Source: an uncultured Collinsella sp.
GTDB taxonomy: Bacteria > Actinomycetota > Coriobacteriia > Coriobacteriales > Coriobacteriaceae
Length of the DNA stretch: 7,187 nt
NCBI GenBank assembly: GCA_900550355.1
Contig: URRT01000093.1
Span: forward strand, 1-7,187
Direction: 5' to 3'
Below are positions 1-4,877 of the stretch, one piece after another (position 1 is the stretch's first letter; each line of letters starts with the position of its first letter). The position numbers and the translations under genes are program-made. The notes beneath the pieces are model-generated. The model did no database searches. It saw nothing but the letters and a program-made list of their open reading frames with translations, and was not told the DNA's origin.

Positions 1-207
1 TATCCACTCAACGTAGCGCTGCGGCAGCGGCTCGTTGAGTCCCAGGCTATCGTTGACGCGCTCGATCTGGTCGGCCGAAGCCTCCATGCCGAGCATCGAA
101 GAGGCCGGGTCGCCCGGTGTGAGATAGATAATCAAAAACACGACGACCGAGATGATGAGCATCACCGGAACCATCGCGCCTATACGTTTGAGCGTGTACT
201 TCAACAT
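1..207 (-). CDS. DppB/OppB-type ABC transporter permease, N-terminal 69 residues (partial)
   Basis: This is the beginning of an inner-membrane permease of the dipeptide/oligopeptide/nickel ABC transporter family; the rest lies beyond the left edge. The visible 69 codons start MLKYTLKRIG, continue with one hydrophobic segment at about residues 11-29, and then carry LTPGDP at residues 29-34. That short motif just after the first membrane helix is typical of DppB/OppB/GsiC proteins. The tail (GLNEPLPQRYVEWI) also matches the usual periplasmic loop of the family, in which a 'gl..p...ry..wl' pattern precedes the second helix. The ATG at 205-207 follows an AGAGGGGA ribosome-binding site at 222-229, a rather long spacer of 14 bases. 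The gene lies 88 bases downstream of a substrate-binding protein gene on the same strand, so it is very likely the next gene of that transporter operon. The substrate cannot be read from this fragment. Confidence 0.9.
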   Translation of the reverse strand, partial: MLKYTLKRIGAMVPVMLIISVVVFLIIYLTPGDPASSMLGMEASADQIERVNDSLGLNEPLPQRYVEWI

Positions 208-241
208 GCGAGGCGTCTATTTCCCCTCTGAACGTGGACAG

Positions 242-285
242 GGCATGGCGGCCACAGGGGACCAGACCCCTCAAGCCGCCACGCC
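242..285 (-). terminator. Intergenic hairpin between binding-protein and permease genes (attenuator or mRNA stabiliser)
   Basis: A long inverted repeat fills half of the 88-base gap. The outer arms are 242-252 (GGCATGGCGGC on the plus strand) and 275-285 (GCCGCCACGCC), giving 11 pairs in the minus-strand RNA with one G-U. The inner arms, 256-260 and 267-271, form five perfect pairs around a 6-base loop. No T-run follows in the transcribed direction, so it is not a classic intrinsic terminator. Hairpins in this position are well known in ABC operons, where they protect the upstream mRNA or reduce read-through so that the binding protein outnumbers the permease. That role is inferred here. Confidence 0.6.
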
Positions 286-295
286 ATCTATTGCA

Positions 296-1906
296 TTACT
301 CCGGACGCTTGGCGTTCCAGATGATGGCGCCGTCGAGCACCTCGACGTCCTCGACGTCTGCCTGGGTGCCCGTGATGGAAGCGTAGTGGCAAAGCGGCTC
401 GATGACGGCGATCTCATAGAGGCGCTCCTGAGCCTCGGCCCACTTCTTGGCCGCGGCGTCGGTGTCCTTGGCGGTGCGGGTCTCGGCCACGAGCTTGAGC
501 GCCTTCTCGTCGGACAGGCCATAGAAGGCCTTGGAGACCGAGAGGGACTGGGCCGGGATGGGCTTGTAGTTGGTGGAGGCCACGAAGAGGTCCCACTGCT
601 CGGGCTTGCTGGAGCGGATGTCCATAAAGGTCGCGAACTCGTAGCTGTCGACCTCGGCGGTGAAGCCGGCCTTCTCGAGCTGCTCCTGCAGCGCGACGGT
701 GGCGTTGTACATATCCTTGTAGTCGGGGGTGGTCAGCAGCTTGACCGTCTCACCGGCATAGGAGGTCTTGGCCAGAGCCTTTTTGGCGGCCTTGGCGTCG
801 GCCTGGTTGAAGTACTTCTTACCCGCGTCGGTCGCCCACTGAGTGTTCTCGGGGTTGCCAAGGTTGGGATCGATGTTGAAGAGCTCCTTCTCGCCATAGG
901 CGGCAAGAGCGGCCGCCTCGCAGTCGATAGCCATGAGGGCGCACTTGCGGATCTCCTCGTCGGCGAAGACGCCCTCGTTCATGTTGAGGAAGGCGGTCAG
1001 AACGCCGGCGTTATGGGTGTAGAGCTTGACGTCGTCGTTGCCGTCGAAGTCGTGGTAGTTCTCGGTGGGGATCTCGCCAGCGACATCGTACTCGCCGGTC
1101 TCAAACCCGCTCACGCGCGTGGAGGCCTCAGTCACGAACTGATAGTAGATGTCCTTGGTGGGCGCGGAGACCTTGCCGGTGTAGCCCGAAGCCTTGCCGT
1201 GGGCGGCGACATAGTCCTCGTAGCGGGTGAGATGGACGTACTGGTCCTGCTTCCACTCCACAAACTTGTAGGCACCGGTACCCACGTACTCGGTCACGCC
1301 GGTATCCCCCGCGGCCTCGATGACCTCGGAGGGGAAGATACCCGGATACTGGGAGTGGTTGCCCAGGATGATCAGAAAGTCGATGGCGGGCTCGGTCAGC
1401 GTGCAGGTGACCTCGTGGTCGCCCGAGGCGGCGAAGGTGGCGCCGGGCAGCAGGCTCGCGGCGCGGTCGTTGACGGTGAGCCAGCGGTTCATCGAGGCCA
1501 CGACGTCCTCGGAGCCAAACTCCTTGCCGTTGTGGAAGGTGACGCCCTCGCGCAGCTTGATGGTGTAGGTCAGGCCGTCGTCGGAGACCTCATAGCCCTT
1601 GGCCAGCACGGGCTGGGGCTCGTAGTCGCTATCGAGGCCAAAGAGCGGCTCGACGACGTTGCAGATGATGTCCATGGTCACAAGCGACGACGTGGTGTGT
1701 GGATCGAGGCCGTCCGGGCTCGCCGGGAGCGCGATCTGCAGCTCGTCGCGATACTCCACATCCTGGCCGGAGGCAGCGGCGCTACCGCTCTCGGCGCCCG
1801 AACCGCCGCAGCCGGCGAGGCCGGGGCCCGCCATGGCGCACAGGGCAGCGGAGCCGGTCAGAAAACCGCGACGGGAAACGCCCGCCTTGAAAAGGTCGTT
1901 GTTCAT
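296..1906 (-). CDS. Peptide/nickel-type ABC transporter substrate-binding lipoprotein (SBP family 5)
   Basis: This 536-residue exported protein captures a ligand, probably a peptide or related small molecule, outside the membrane and delivers it to the permease encoded just downstream. The N-terminus has a twin-arginine-like signal (SRRGFL, residues 11-16), a hydrophobic stretch and a lipobox LAGC with Cys33 as the lipid anchor, followed by a Gly/Ser/Ala-rich linker to about residue 48. The mature part shows family 5 hallmarks: the early VEPLFGLDSDYEPQPVLAKG block, then GLTYTIKLREGVTFHNGKEF, and the GTGAYKFVEWKQDQYVHL block. The length is normal for DppA/OppA-like proteins. The ATG at 1904-1906 was chosen because AAAGGAA lies at 1911-1917 with a 4-base spacer and because it places the Tat motif near the N-terminus; an in-frame ATG eight codons upstream has no such site. 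The family and lipoprotein nature are secure, but the exact ligand is not determinable from sequence. Confidence 0.95.
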   Translation of the reverse strand: MNNDLFKAGVSRRGFLTGSAALCAMAGPGLAGCGGSGAESGSAAASGQDVEYRDELQIALPASPDGLDPHTTSSLVTMDIICNVVEPLFGLDSDYEPQPVLAKGYEVSDDGLTYTIKLREGVTFHNGKEFGSEDVVASMNRWLTVNDRAASLLPGATFAASGDHEVTCTLTEPAIDFLIILGNHSQYPGIFPSEVIEAAGDTGVTEYVGTGAYKFVEWKQDQYVHLTRYEDYVAAHGKASGYTGKVSAPTKDIYYQFVTEASTRVSGFETGEYDVAGEIPTENYHDFDGNDDVKLYTHNAGVLTAFLNMNEGVFADEEIRKCALMAIDCEAAALAAYGEKELFNIDPNLGNPENTQWATDAGKKYFNQADAKAAKKALAKTSYAGETVKLLTTPDYKDMYNATVALQEQLEKAGFTAEVDSYEFATFMDIRSSKPEQWDLFVASTNYKPIPAQSLSVSKAFYGLSDEKALKLVAETRTAKDTDAAAKKWAEAQERLYEIAVIEPLCHYASITGTQADVEDVEVLDGAIIWNAKRPE

Positions 1907-1910
1907 TGAG

Positions 1911-1917
1911 TTCCTTT
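1911..1917 (-). promoter_or_regulatory. Ribosome-binding site deciding the binding-protein start
   Basis: AAAGGAA on the minus strand lies 4 bases before the ATG at 1904-1906. This supports the shorter 536-residue reading over the 544-residue one that starts at 1930. Confidence 0.8.
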
Positions 1918-1941
1918 CGTGTCTGAACAAACGGACAGAAT

Positions 1942-1974
1942 CTGCCGGGACGGTGGAAATCCCCGTCCCGGCAG
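1942..1974 (-). terminator. Perfect 12-bp hairpin upstream of the binding-protein gene
   Basis: Arms 1942-1953 (CTGCCGGGACGG) and 1963-1974 (CCGTCCCGGCAG) are exact reverse complements around a 9-base loop. The hairpin ends 35 bases before the binding-protein start. In the transcribed direction it is followed by ATTCTGTCCGTTTGTTC, which is T-rich but has no true run. It may end the upstream dehydratase-family transcript, or it may be a protective or regulatory hairpin in the 5' leader of the transporter mRNA. The sequence alone does not decide between these. Confidence 0.5.
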
Positions 1975-2037
1975 CTATGCGAAGCCGATTGGCGCCCTGC
2001 GGTGCATCCGAACACCGACCGGCATGGCAACAGAGAA

Positions 2038-2060
2038 ATCCCTATCGCGCGGATAGGAAC
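2038..2060 (-). terminator. Possible weak terminator after the dehydratase-family gene
   Basis: CCTATC (2041-2046) and GATAGG (2052-2057) pair perfectly around a 5-base GCGCG loop, and G-U and A-U pairs extend the stem to 2038 and 2060 in the minus-strand RNA. It begins about 30 bases after the stop codon at 2091-2093. The bases that follow (ATTTCTCTGTTG in the transcribed direction) are only moderately T-rich. The remainder of the 184-base gap 1907-2090 shows no convincing promoter, although the binding-protein gene must have one if transcription really stops here. Confidence 0.35.
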
Positions 2061-2090
2061 ACCCGGCGGCACAGCTTGGCGCAGGTGCGG

Positions 2091-3374
2091 CTAAATCGTC
2101 TCGAGGAAGGCCTCGATGCGGGTCTGGAGCTGACCGGCGTCCTCGCCGGCGTAGTCGGTCGTGATGTGCATAAACGGAATGCCGGCCTCCTCGGCGGCCT
2201 TCTCCACGGCAAACGACTCCATCTCGTAGAGCGTGCAGAACTGCAGGGCCACGTCGACGATACCGTCGGCATGCAGGTCCTTGGCCATCTGGACAATGTC
2301 CTTCATACGCTGATTGTTGGGCGTAAAGACGGCGCAGTTGATCTTAAAGTAGCGCTCGGCGATGGCGTCGAGCATCTCGTCGACCGTCTCGCCGGACTCG
2401 TCGACCAGGTCCTTGTAGTAGCGCGAGCCCGTGCAGGACTCCTCGCCTATCACAACGCCGCCGGCCTTCTCGATAAGGTTGAACAGCTTCCAGTTGGGCA
2501 CGGCCATGGGCGTACCGGTGTACAGGATGCGCTTGGTCCCCTTGGGTGCCACGCCCTCGCCGGCCTCGACACGCTGCTCGCACTCAGCCGCCATATCGTT
2601 GATGGCTCCGGCCAGACGCGGTGTGTCGTCCATAAAGGCGGCCTGAACGGTCAGCAGGCTGTCGAGACCGCTGATGGGCGCAGGGTCGGCAGCGCGGGTC
2701 GCAGCGAGGCGCTGCAGGGCGCGGCGCTTCTCATTGACGGCGTGGATGGCAGCCTTCAGGCCCTCGGGCGTAATCTTGACGCCGCACTCGTCCTCGATCT
2801 TGGCGGCGAGCTTCTTGACCTCGGCCTTCCAGGTCACGAGCGTCGACTCGTCGTGCACGTTGGGAATATCCATGACGTACATGTTCTTTTGCGTGGCAAA
2901 GAACTCGTAGGCTTTCTTCTTACCGTCGCAGGTGTTCTCGCCTACCACCAGGTCACTCGACTCAATGTAGGGGCAGACCTCGCCCAGCTTAAAGCCGGCA
3001 AAGCTCTTGATAAGCGGGCAGGTGTTGCGCGGCAGGTGCTCCTCGACCTTATCGGTTGCCCAATCGGCACCCGAGCACAGGCCCACGGGAATGCCGTCAC
3101 AGGCAAGCACGATCTCCTCGGGCACGTACACGCAGAACGAGCCCACGATCTTGGTGGCCTCGCCGGCCTCCTTCTTGTCGAGCATCTCCTTAATACGGCC
3201 GCTATGGATGTTGGTGGCCACAAAGTCCAGGTAGGACGTGGACTTGGGGCGATTGTGCTGCATCAGAAACATATCGCCGTACATCTGACCCACGGCGCCC
3301 AGCAGCATGTCGTGGTCGGCAAGATTCATGCCGAGGCTCTCCCACATCGGATGGAAATCGAATTCTTCAGCCAT
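2091..3374 (-). CDS. 2-hydroxyacyl-CoA dehydratase family / double-cubane-cluster anaerobic reductase
   Basis: A 427-residue, probably cytoplasmic Fe-S protein of the HgdB/BcrC-type family. Members use low-potential clusters for difficult anaerobic reductions or dehydrations after electron transfer from an ATP-driven activator. The single-chain length and the NTCDGKKK block at residues 147-154 best fit the double-cubane-cluster subgroup rather than the two-subunit CoA-ester dehydratases. Cysteines lie at 81 (SFCVYVPEE), 92, 100, 119 (PRNTCPLIKS), 134, 149, 197, 265, 314 (GEESCTGSR), 347 and 380 (LQFCTLYE). Those at 81 or 119, 149, 314, 347 and 380 are the likeliest cluster ligands, which is an inference. 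The ATG at 3372-3374 follows AGAGGGGA at 3381-3388 with a 6-base spacer. Neighbours are a molybdate transporter upstream, across a 429-base gap, and a peptide transporter downstream. No BadF/YjiL-type activator gene is adjacent, so it would have to be encoded elsewhere. The substrate is unknown. Confidence 0.88.
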   Translation of the reverse strand: MAEEFDFHPMWESLGMNLADHDMLLGAVGQMYGDMFLMQHNRPKSTSYLDFVATNIHSGRIKEMLDKKEAGEATKIVGSFCVYVPEEIVLACDGIPVGLCSGADWATDKVEEHLPRNTCPLIKSFAGFKLGEVCPYIESSDLVVGENTCDGKKKAYEFFATQKNMYVMDIPNVHDESTLVTWKAEVKKLAAKIEDECGVKITPEGLKAAIHAVNEKRRALQRLAATRAADPAPISGLDSLLTVQAAFMDDTPRLAGAINDMAAECEQRVEAGEGVAPKGTKRILYTGTPMAVPNWKLFNLIEKAGGVVIGEESCTGSRYYKDLVDESGETVDEMLDAIAERYFKINCAVFTPNNQRMKDIVQMAKDLHADGIVDVALQFCTLYEMESFAVEKAAEEAGIPFMHITTDYAGEDAGQLQTRIEAFLETI

Positions 3375-3419
3375 GACGGTTCCCCTCTCGAACCAAAATT
3401 GAATAGCTACGGTATTGCT

Positions 3420-3449
3420 GCACGGTGGGTGGCGAAAACCCAGCCGCGC
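3420..3449 (-). promoter_or_regulatory. Leader hairpin nearest the dehydratase-family start
   Basis: Arms 3420-3430 and 3438-3449 form an 11-pair stem in the minus-strand RNA, with one bulged base (3443), one G-U pair and a 7-base loop. It ends 45 bases before the start codon. No T-run follows, so an intrinsic terminator is unlikely. An anti-terminator element, a translation-control element or a protein-binding site are all possible. Confidence 0.45.
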
Positions 3450-3468
3450 CTAAACCCGGAATTTTAGG
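3449..3468 (-). promoter_or_regulatory. Short leader hairpin abutting the previous one
   Basis: CCTAAA (3449-3454) pairs exactly with TTTAGG (3463-3468) around an 8-base loop. The arm shares base 3449 with the neighbouring hairpin, so both cannot fully form at the same junction base, although they could stack in tandem. Confidence 0.35.
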
Positions 3469-3510
3469 GAACCTGCTTTGCGGTCGATTATTTAGTTGTT
3501 CGTCGTCTCT

Positions 3511-3550
3511 CCCGGAGCCGTGAACATACCTGCTCATATGCGACTCCGAG
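3511..3550 (-). promoter_or_regulatory. Leader hairpin over the end of the 22-codon ORF
   Basis: Arms 3511-3520 (CCCGGAGCCG) and 3541-3550 (CGACTCCGAG) give 10 consecutive pairs in the minus-strand RNA, two of them G-U, around a 20-base loop. The loop contains the stop codon of the upstream 22-codon ORF (3534-3536), so ribosomes reading that ORF would disrupt this stem. That geometry is what translation-dependent leader control would need, but it could also be chance. Confidence 0.35.
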
Positions 3551-3602
3551 CTATATATAGGGCACGCGCGGCAACGCGGCGAATGTATGTCGTCTGCGGC
3601 AT
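3534..3602 (-). CDS. Possible 22-residue leader peptide
   Basis: A 22-codon ORF starts at the ATG at 3600-3602 behind an AAAGGAGG ribosome-binding site at an 8-base distance, which is the best such site in the window. The peptide begins MPQTTYIRRV and contains five arginines (residues 8, 9, 13, 19, 21); it has no recognisable domain or signal peptide. It ends 159 bases before the dehydratase-family start. Its TGA overlaps another ATG (ATGA), but the 56-codon frame that opens there has atypical codon use. I would read this as a candidate regulatory leader ORF or an unannotated microprotein. The only real support is the strength of the ribosome-binding site. Confidence 0.3.
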   Translation of the reverse strand: MPQTTYIRRVAARALYIARSRI

Positions 3603-3610
3603 GTGCGCAC

Positions 3611-3618
3611 CCTCCTTT
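3611..3618 (-). promoter_or_regulatory. Near-perfect Shine-Dalgarno sequence in the leader
   Basis: AAAGGAGG on the minus strand is complementary to the 3' end of bacterial 16S rRNA over all eight bases. It lies 8 bases before an ATG but more than 230 bases before the next recognisable gene, which is an odd place for such a strong site. Confidence 0.55.
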
Positions 3619-3638
3619 ACAAGTTAAGGTCAACTATA

Positions 3639-3670
3639 TCAACGGTCATCGTCCAGACGAACACCGTTGA
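3639..3670. repeat. 32-bp near-perfect palindrome (operator or hairpin)
   Basis: The outer arms TCAACGGT (3639-3646) and ACCGTTGA (3663-3670) are exact reverse complements. After a 2-base mismatch on each side, the inner arms (TCGTC/GACGA type, 3649-3653 and 3656-3660) pair again around a 2-base centre. Thirteen of sixteen positions in each half are symmetric. It could be a dimeric regulator binding site controlling the dehydratase-family gene, or a hairpin in its leader or in the 3' end of the mod transcript. No T-run follows on either strand. Confidence 0.6.
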
Positions 3671-3710
3671 CATTCGTACGACAGCGTCGTGCGTCGTCGT
3701 TTAATAAAAA

Positions 3711-3738
3711 ATTATCTTGATTGGTAAGAGTTTGTCGT
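3711..3738 (-). promoter_or_regulatory. Candidate sigma-70-type promoter for the dehydratase-family gene
   Basis: On the minus strand, ACGACA (3733-3738, 4 of 6 matches to TTGACA) is followed after 16 bases by GATAAT (3711-3716, 5 of 6 matches to TATAAT), within the most A/T-rich part of the window. Transcription from here would begin near 3704 and give a leader of about 330 bases. The -35 match is modest, so this remains tentative. Confidence 0.3.
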
Positions 3739-3749
3739 CCCTCATTCGG

Positions 3750-3772
3750 CGAGCGGCAAGACAAAGCCGCCG
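3750..3772 (-). terminator. Imperfect hairpin downstream of modC
   Basis: GCCGCCG (3766-3772) pairs with CGAGCGGC (3750-3757) apart from one bulged base, around an 8-base loop, about 32 bases after the modC stop. The nearest T-run in the transcribed direction (opposite the A6 at 3706-3711) is roughly 40 bases further on. It is therefore not a standard intrinsic terminator, but it is the only candidate seen for ending the mod transcript. Confidence 0.3.
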
Positions 3773-3803
3773 AGGCTTATATCCCCGACGGCATTACCCG
3801 GCG

Positions 3804-4874
3804 CTATCGACAAACCAAATGGATCCTACTCGCATCGAAGTGCATGCGCAGCGTCTCGCCTGCTTGCGGCAGTTCGTCGACAGGCACGCCCACCTTGTTG
3901 ACCTTCCACTGCAGACGCGTGGGCGCATCGCCGCGCGGCACGTCCAGCAGCACCAGCCGCTCAAAGCGTGAATCGCTCACACGGGCCACGTGCAGGTCGT
4001 AGCTGTTGCGACCCCGCTCAGCGCGGTTGTCCACATGGAAGTAGCTCGCACGAATACCCAGGTACGCCACGTCATCGGGGACCTCGCGACCCACGTTAAA
4101 GGTCATACCCCAGTCGAGGGCCTCAACTTCTTCGTCGCCAATCTTGCGCGCCCGGCTTGTGTTCTTGCAACCCGTTAGGCGCAGCGCCGCCAGCGTCTGC
4201 GGACGGCGAACCACGTCCTCGATGGAGCCGATCTCCTCAACATGCCCGTTGTGCATCACGCAGATGCGCTCGCACAGACGGCACGCCTCGTCGATATCGT
4301 GACTCACGTAGAGCACGGTGCGGTTGCATACATCGAACAGGTCGAGCATGTTCTGCTCGAGGGCGCTCTTAAGATAGGAATCGAGCGCGCTCATGGGCTC
4401 GTCGAACATAAAAATGCCCGGATGCGCCGCCACCATGCGAGCAAGCGCCACGCGTTGCTGCTGCCCGCCCGAGAGTCGCGCGGGATAGCGGTCGGCAAAT
4501 TCGGCCAGACCGAAGATACCCAGGTAGCGCTCGGCGAGCTTTTTGCGCGCGGCTGCGTCGCCCGCGTCCTTTACACCGGCGCATACGTTATCGGCCACCG
4601 TCATGTTGGGAAACAGCTGATAGTTTTGGAACAGCAGGGCGCATTTTCGCTCCTGGGGCGACAGGTTGATGCCCGCCGCCGAATCAAAAAAGGTCACGCC
4701 GTTGACGACGATCTTGCCCTCGTCGGGCGTCTCCACGCCGGCGATGCAGCGCAGCGTACAGCTCTTGCCGCAACCCGAGGCGCCCAGCAGCGCCACGCGC
4801 TCCTCGCCGGCCTCAAGCTGTATGTCGAGCATAAACCCGGGATAACGTTTCTTAATATCCAAAACGAGCGACAT
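3804..4874 (-). CDS. modC: Molybdate ABC transporter ATP-binding protein ModC
   Basis: A 356-residue ATPase subunit that powers molybdate (and often tungstate) import on the cytoplasmic face of the membrane. All the ABC motifs are intact: Walker A GASGCGKS (31-38), Q-loop LFQNYQLFP with Gln83, signature LSGGQQQR (134-141), Walker B IFMFDEP (154-160, catalytic Glu159), D-loop SALD (162-165) and switch His192 in YVSHD. Residues from about 265 form a C-terminal extension beginning with EVPDDVAYLGIRASYF, as expected for the TOBE/MOP-like domain of ModC, and the total length is normal for ModC. The ATG at 4872-4874 lies 3 bases after the modB stop, with AGGGGGGT inside the end of modB as ribosome-binding site, so the two are probably translationally coupled. 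The ABC ATPase assignment is certain; the molybdate assignment rests on the neighbouring modA and modB. Confidence 0.94.
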   Translation of the reverse strand: MSLVLDIKKRYPGFMLDIQLEAGEERVALLGASGCGKSCTLRCIAGVETPDEGKIVVNGVTFFDSAAGINLSPQERKCALLFQNYQLFPNMTVADNVCAGVKDAGDAAARKKLAERYLGIFGLAEFADRYPARLSGGQQQRVALARMVAAHPGIFMFDEPMSALDSYLKSALEQNMLDLFDVCNRTVLYVSHDIDEACRLCERICVMHNGHVEEIGSIEDVVRRPQTLAALRLTGCKNTSRARKIGDEEVEALDWGMTFNVGREVPDDVAYLGIRASYFHVDNRAERGRNSYDLHVARVSDSRFERLVLLDVPRGDAPTRLQWKVNKVGVPVDELPQAGETLRMHFDASRIHLVCR

Positions 4875-4877
4875 AGC

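Larger units (their letters stand above)
3375..3803 (-). other. 429-base intergenic region: probable structured leader of the dehydratase-family gene
   Basis: This gap between modC and the dehydratase-family gene contains no convincing standard protein gene, yet it is rich in structure. From right to left, in the direction of transcription, it has an imperfect hairpin at 3750-3772, an A/T-rich block at 3701-3716 with a possible promoter, a 32-bp palindrome (3639-3670), a near-perfect ribosome-binding site with a 22-codon ORF, and three hairpins (3511-3550, 3449-3468, 3420-3449). The base composition is visibly more A/T-rich than in the flanking genes. No known riboswitch class was recognised by eye. 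Confidence 0.5.

Noticed and set aside
152..1909. 585-codon open frame on the plus strand
   Set aside because: It lies opposite the binding-protein gene, which has clear family motifs, a signal and a ribosome-binding site. The plus-strand product is a low-complexity Gly/Val/Leu-rich sequence typical of the antisense of GC-rich genes.
1659..3467. 602-codon open frame on the plus strand
   Set aside because: It is antisense to the dehydratase-family gene and part of the binding-protein gene. It has no recognisable domain and the composition of an antisense shadow.
3548..3560. CTATATATAG self-complementary A/T-rich motif as a -10 element
   Set aside because: No -35-like hexamer lies at a suitable distance upstream on the minus strand, and a 10-base palindrome of this kind is easily found by chance.
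3367..3633. 88-codon minus-strand frame from TTG with a CxxxC...CxxC cysteine pattern, or its 56-codon ATG version from 3537, overlapping the dehydratase-family start by 8 bases
   Set aside because: The TTG start lies upstream of the strong ribosome-binding site and would read through it. Codon use in the ATG version is unlike the neighbours: only about half of third positions are G or C, and rare AGG, AGA, CTA and TTA codons occur. No family was recognised. The ATGA overlap and a GGAG upstream keep it as a remote possibility.
3614..3642. Alternative minus-strand promoter TTGATA, 17-base spacer, TAAAGG
   Set aside because: The -35 is good and overlaps the palindrome, but the -10 matches at only three positions and overlaps the strong ribosome-binding site, which would then lie around the transcription start and be unusable.
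3667..3672. Perfect TTGACA on the plus strand
   Set aside because: No -10 element occurs at 16-18 bases and there is no plus-strand gene downstream; it partly coincides with a palindrome arm.
3702..3716. T-run opposite the A6 tract as part of a mod terminator
   Set aside because: Only a 4-bp stem (TCTT/AAGA) directly precedes it and the stronger hairpin is about 40 bases away, so it does not make a standard intrinsic terminator.
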